Of a stretch of DNA of 64,000 bases, positions 63,858 to 64,000 are shown piece after piece. Under the pieces are notes generated by a model, which worked only from the letters and a program-made list of their open reading frames with translations, did no database searches and had not been told where the DNA came from. Numbering within the stretch: the first letter of the stretch is position 1; each line of letters begins with the position of its first letter. The translations under genes were made by a program, and so were the position numbers. The DNA is from an uncultured Ruminococcus sp. (GTDB taxonomy: Bacteria; Bacillota; Clostridia; Oscillospirales; Ruminococcaceae): NCBI GenBank assembly GCA_910584195.1, contig CAJTYV010000002.1, forward strand, positions 124,001 to 188,000. Direction: 5' to 3'.

Positions 63858-64000
63858 ATGAAAAAAAATAAAAAAACGGCGGTCAAATGGGTAATATTAT
63901 ACCTCATTATAACCGCCGGATTATGGATGTTTTTGTATTCATACGCCAACTCGTACAATAAATTGACTGATGATAAAATCGTTCCTGCCGCTTTGCACAC
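63858..64000 (+). CDS. Membrane protein, 3' end outside window
   Basis: The first 47 codons of a gene starting ATG at 63858, nine bases after spoIIP. It begins MKKNKKTAVKWVILYL with a membrane segment (about 10-27, WVILYLIITAGLWMFLY) and then SYANSYNKLTDDKIVPA. The start is supported by a TAGGT site. The family cannot be told from this fragment; it is probably co-transcribed with spoIIP. Confidence 0.6.
   Translation, partial: MKKNKKTAVKWVILYLIITAGLWMFLYSYANSYNKLTDDKIVPAALH

Noticed and set aside
1..64000. CRISPR arrays, tRNA or rRNA genes, phage or transposase genes
   Set aside because: I saw no regularly spaced direct repeats, no tRNA cloverleaf with a T-arm, and no such protein domains; a tRNA search program would be needed to exclude a tRNA completely.

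Overview
The window looks like the chromosome of a low-GC, plant-fibre-degrading Firmicute close to Ruminococcus (Oscillospiraceae). The reasons are its housekeeping gene sets (dgt-dnaG-rpoD, DUF1934-argS, ftsE-ftsX-M23 hydrolase), a spoIIP homologue, strong GGAGG-type ribosome binding sites with frequent TTG/GTG starts, and genes for pectin, mannan and cellulose breakdown. Genus and species are inferred. No rRNA, tRNA, CRISPR array or transposase gene was seen.

Layout. 1-1967: 5' part of a secreted pectate lyase gene (minus). 2283-9448: minus-strand genes for a MacB/FtsX-like ABC exporter, two lipoproteins and RadA. 9828-15836: plus-strand genes for an M50 protease, then a tight group of a GGDEF/EAL protein, an ADP-ribosyltransferase-like protein and a ThrE-type exporter, then a lipoprotein. 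15905-20105: cardiolipin synthase and galactokinase (minus), divergent from a GH130 mannoside phosphorylase. 20325-36799: mostly core genes on the plus strand: a degenerate D-Ala-D-Ala ligase homologue, DUF1934, argS, a CdaR-like regulator, ftsEX with M23 hydrolase and S41 protease, phosphohexomutase, rpmE, IMPACT protein, dgt, dnaG and rpoD. 37074-43714: an EAL protein with a C-terminal beta-helix, ychF, an MFS transporter and an NfeD/SPFH pair. 43793-45991: an accessory patch of small lipoproteins, two ribbon-helix-helix proteins and three MITE-like elements. 45994-50112: a rhamnogalacturonan-oligosaccharide uptake operon with GH105. 50292-53241: UbiA, HAD phosphatase and a polytopic membrane protein. 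53441-61384: one 2647-residue wall-anchored protein with a GH9 cellulase module. 61651-64000: polysaccharide deacetylase, SpoIIP and a truncated membrane protein gene.

How the genes fit together. Pectate lyase and the GH105 importer would act in sequence on pectin. GalK and GH130 would handle galactomannan products. The GH9 protein would hold cellulase activity on the cell wall. FtsEX with its M23 hydrolase, SpoIIP, cardiolipin synthase and the deacetylase serve envelope remodelling. Two separate EAL proteins point to cyclic-di-GMP control.

Most unusual items: the GH9 module nested inside a Cna-B fold; the ART-like gene coupled to a GGDEF/EAL gene; the EAL/beta-helix fusion; the Ddl homologue that has lost metal ligands; and the MITE-like elements sharing an AGAAC(C/T)TGT terminus, one of which shares a structured 69-bp core with the rpoD downstream region.
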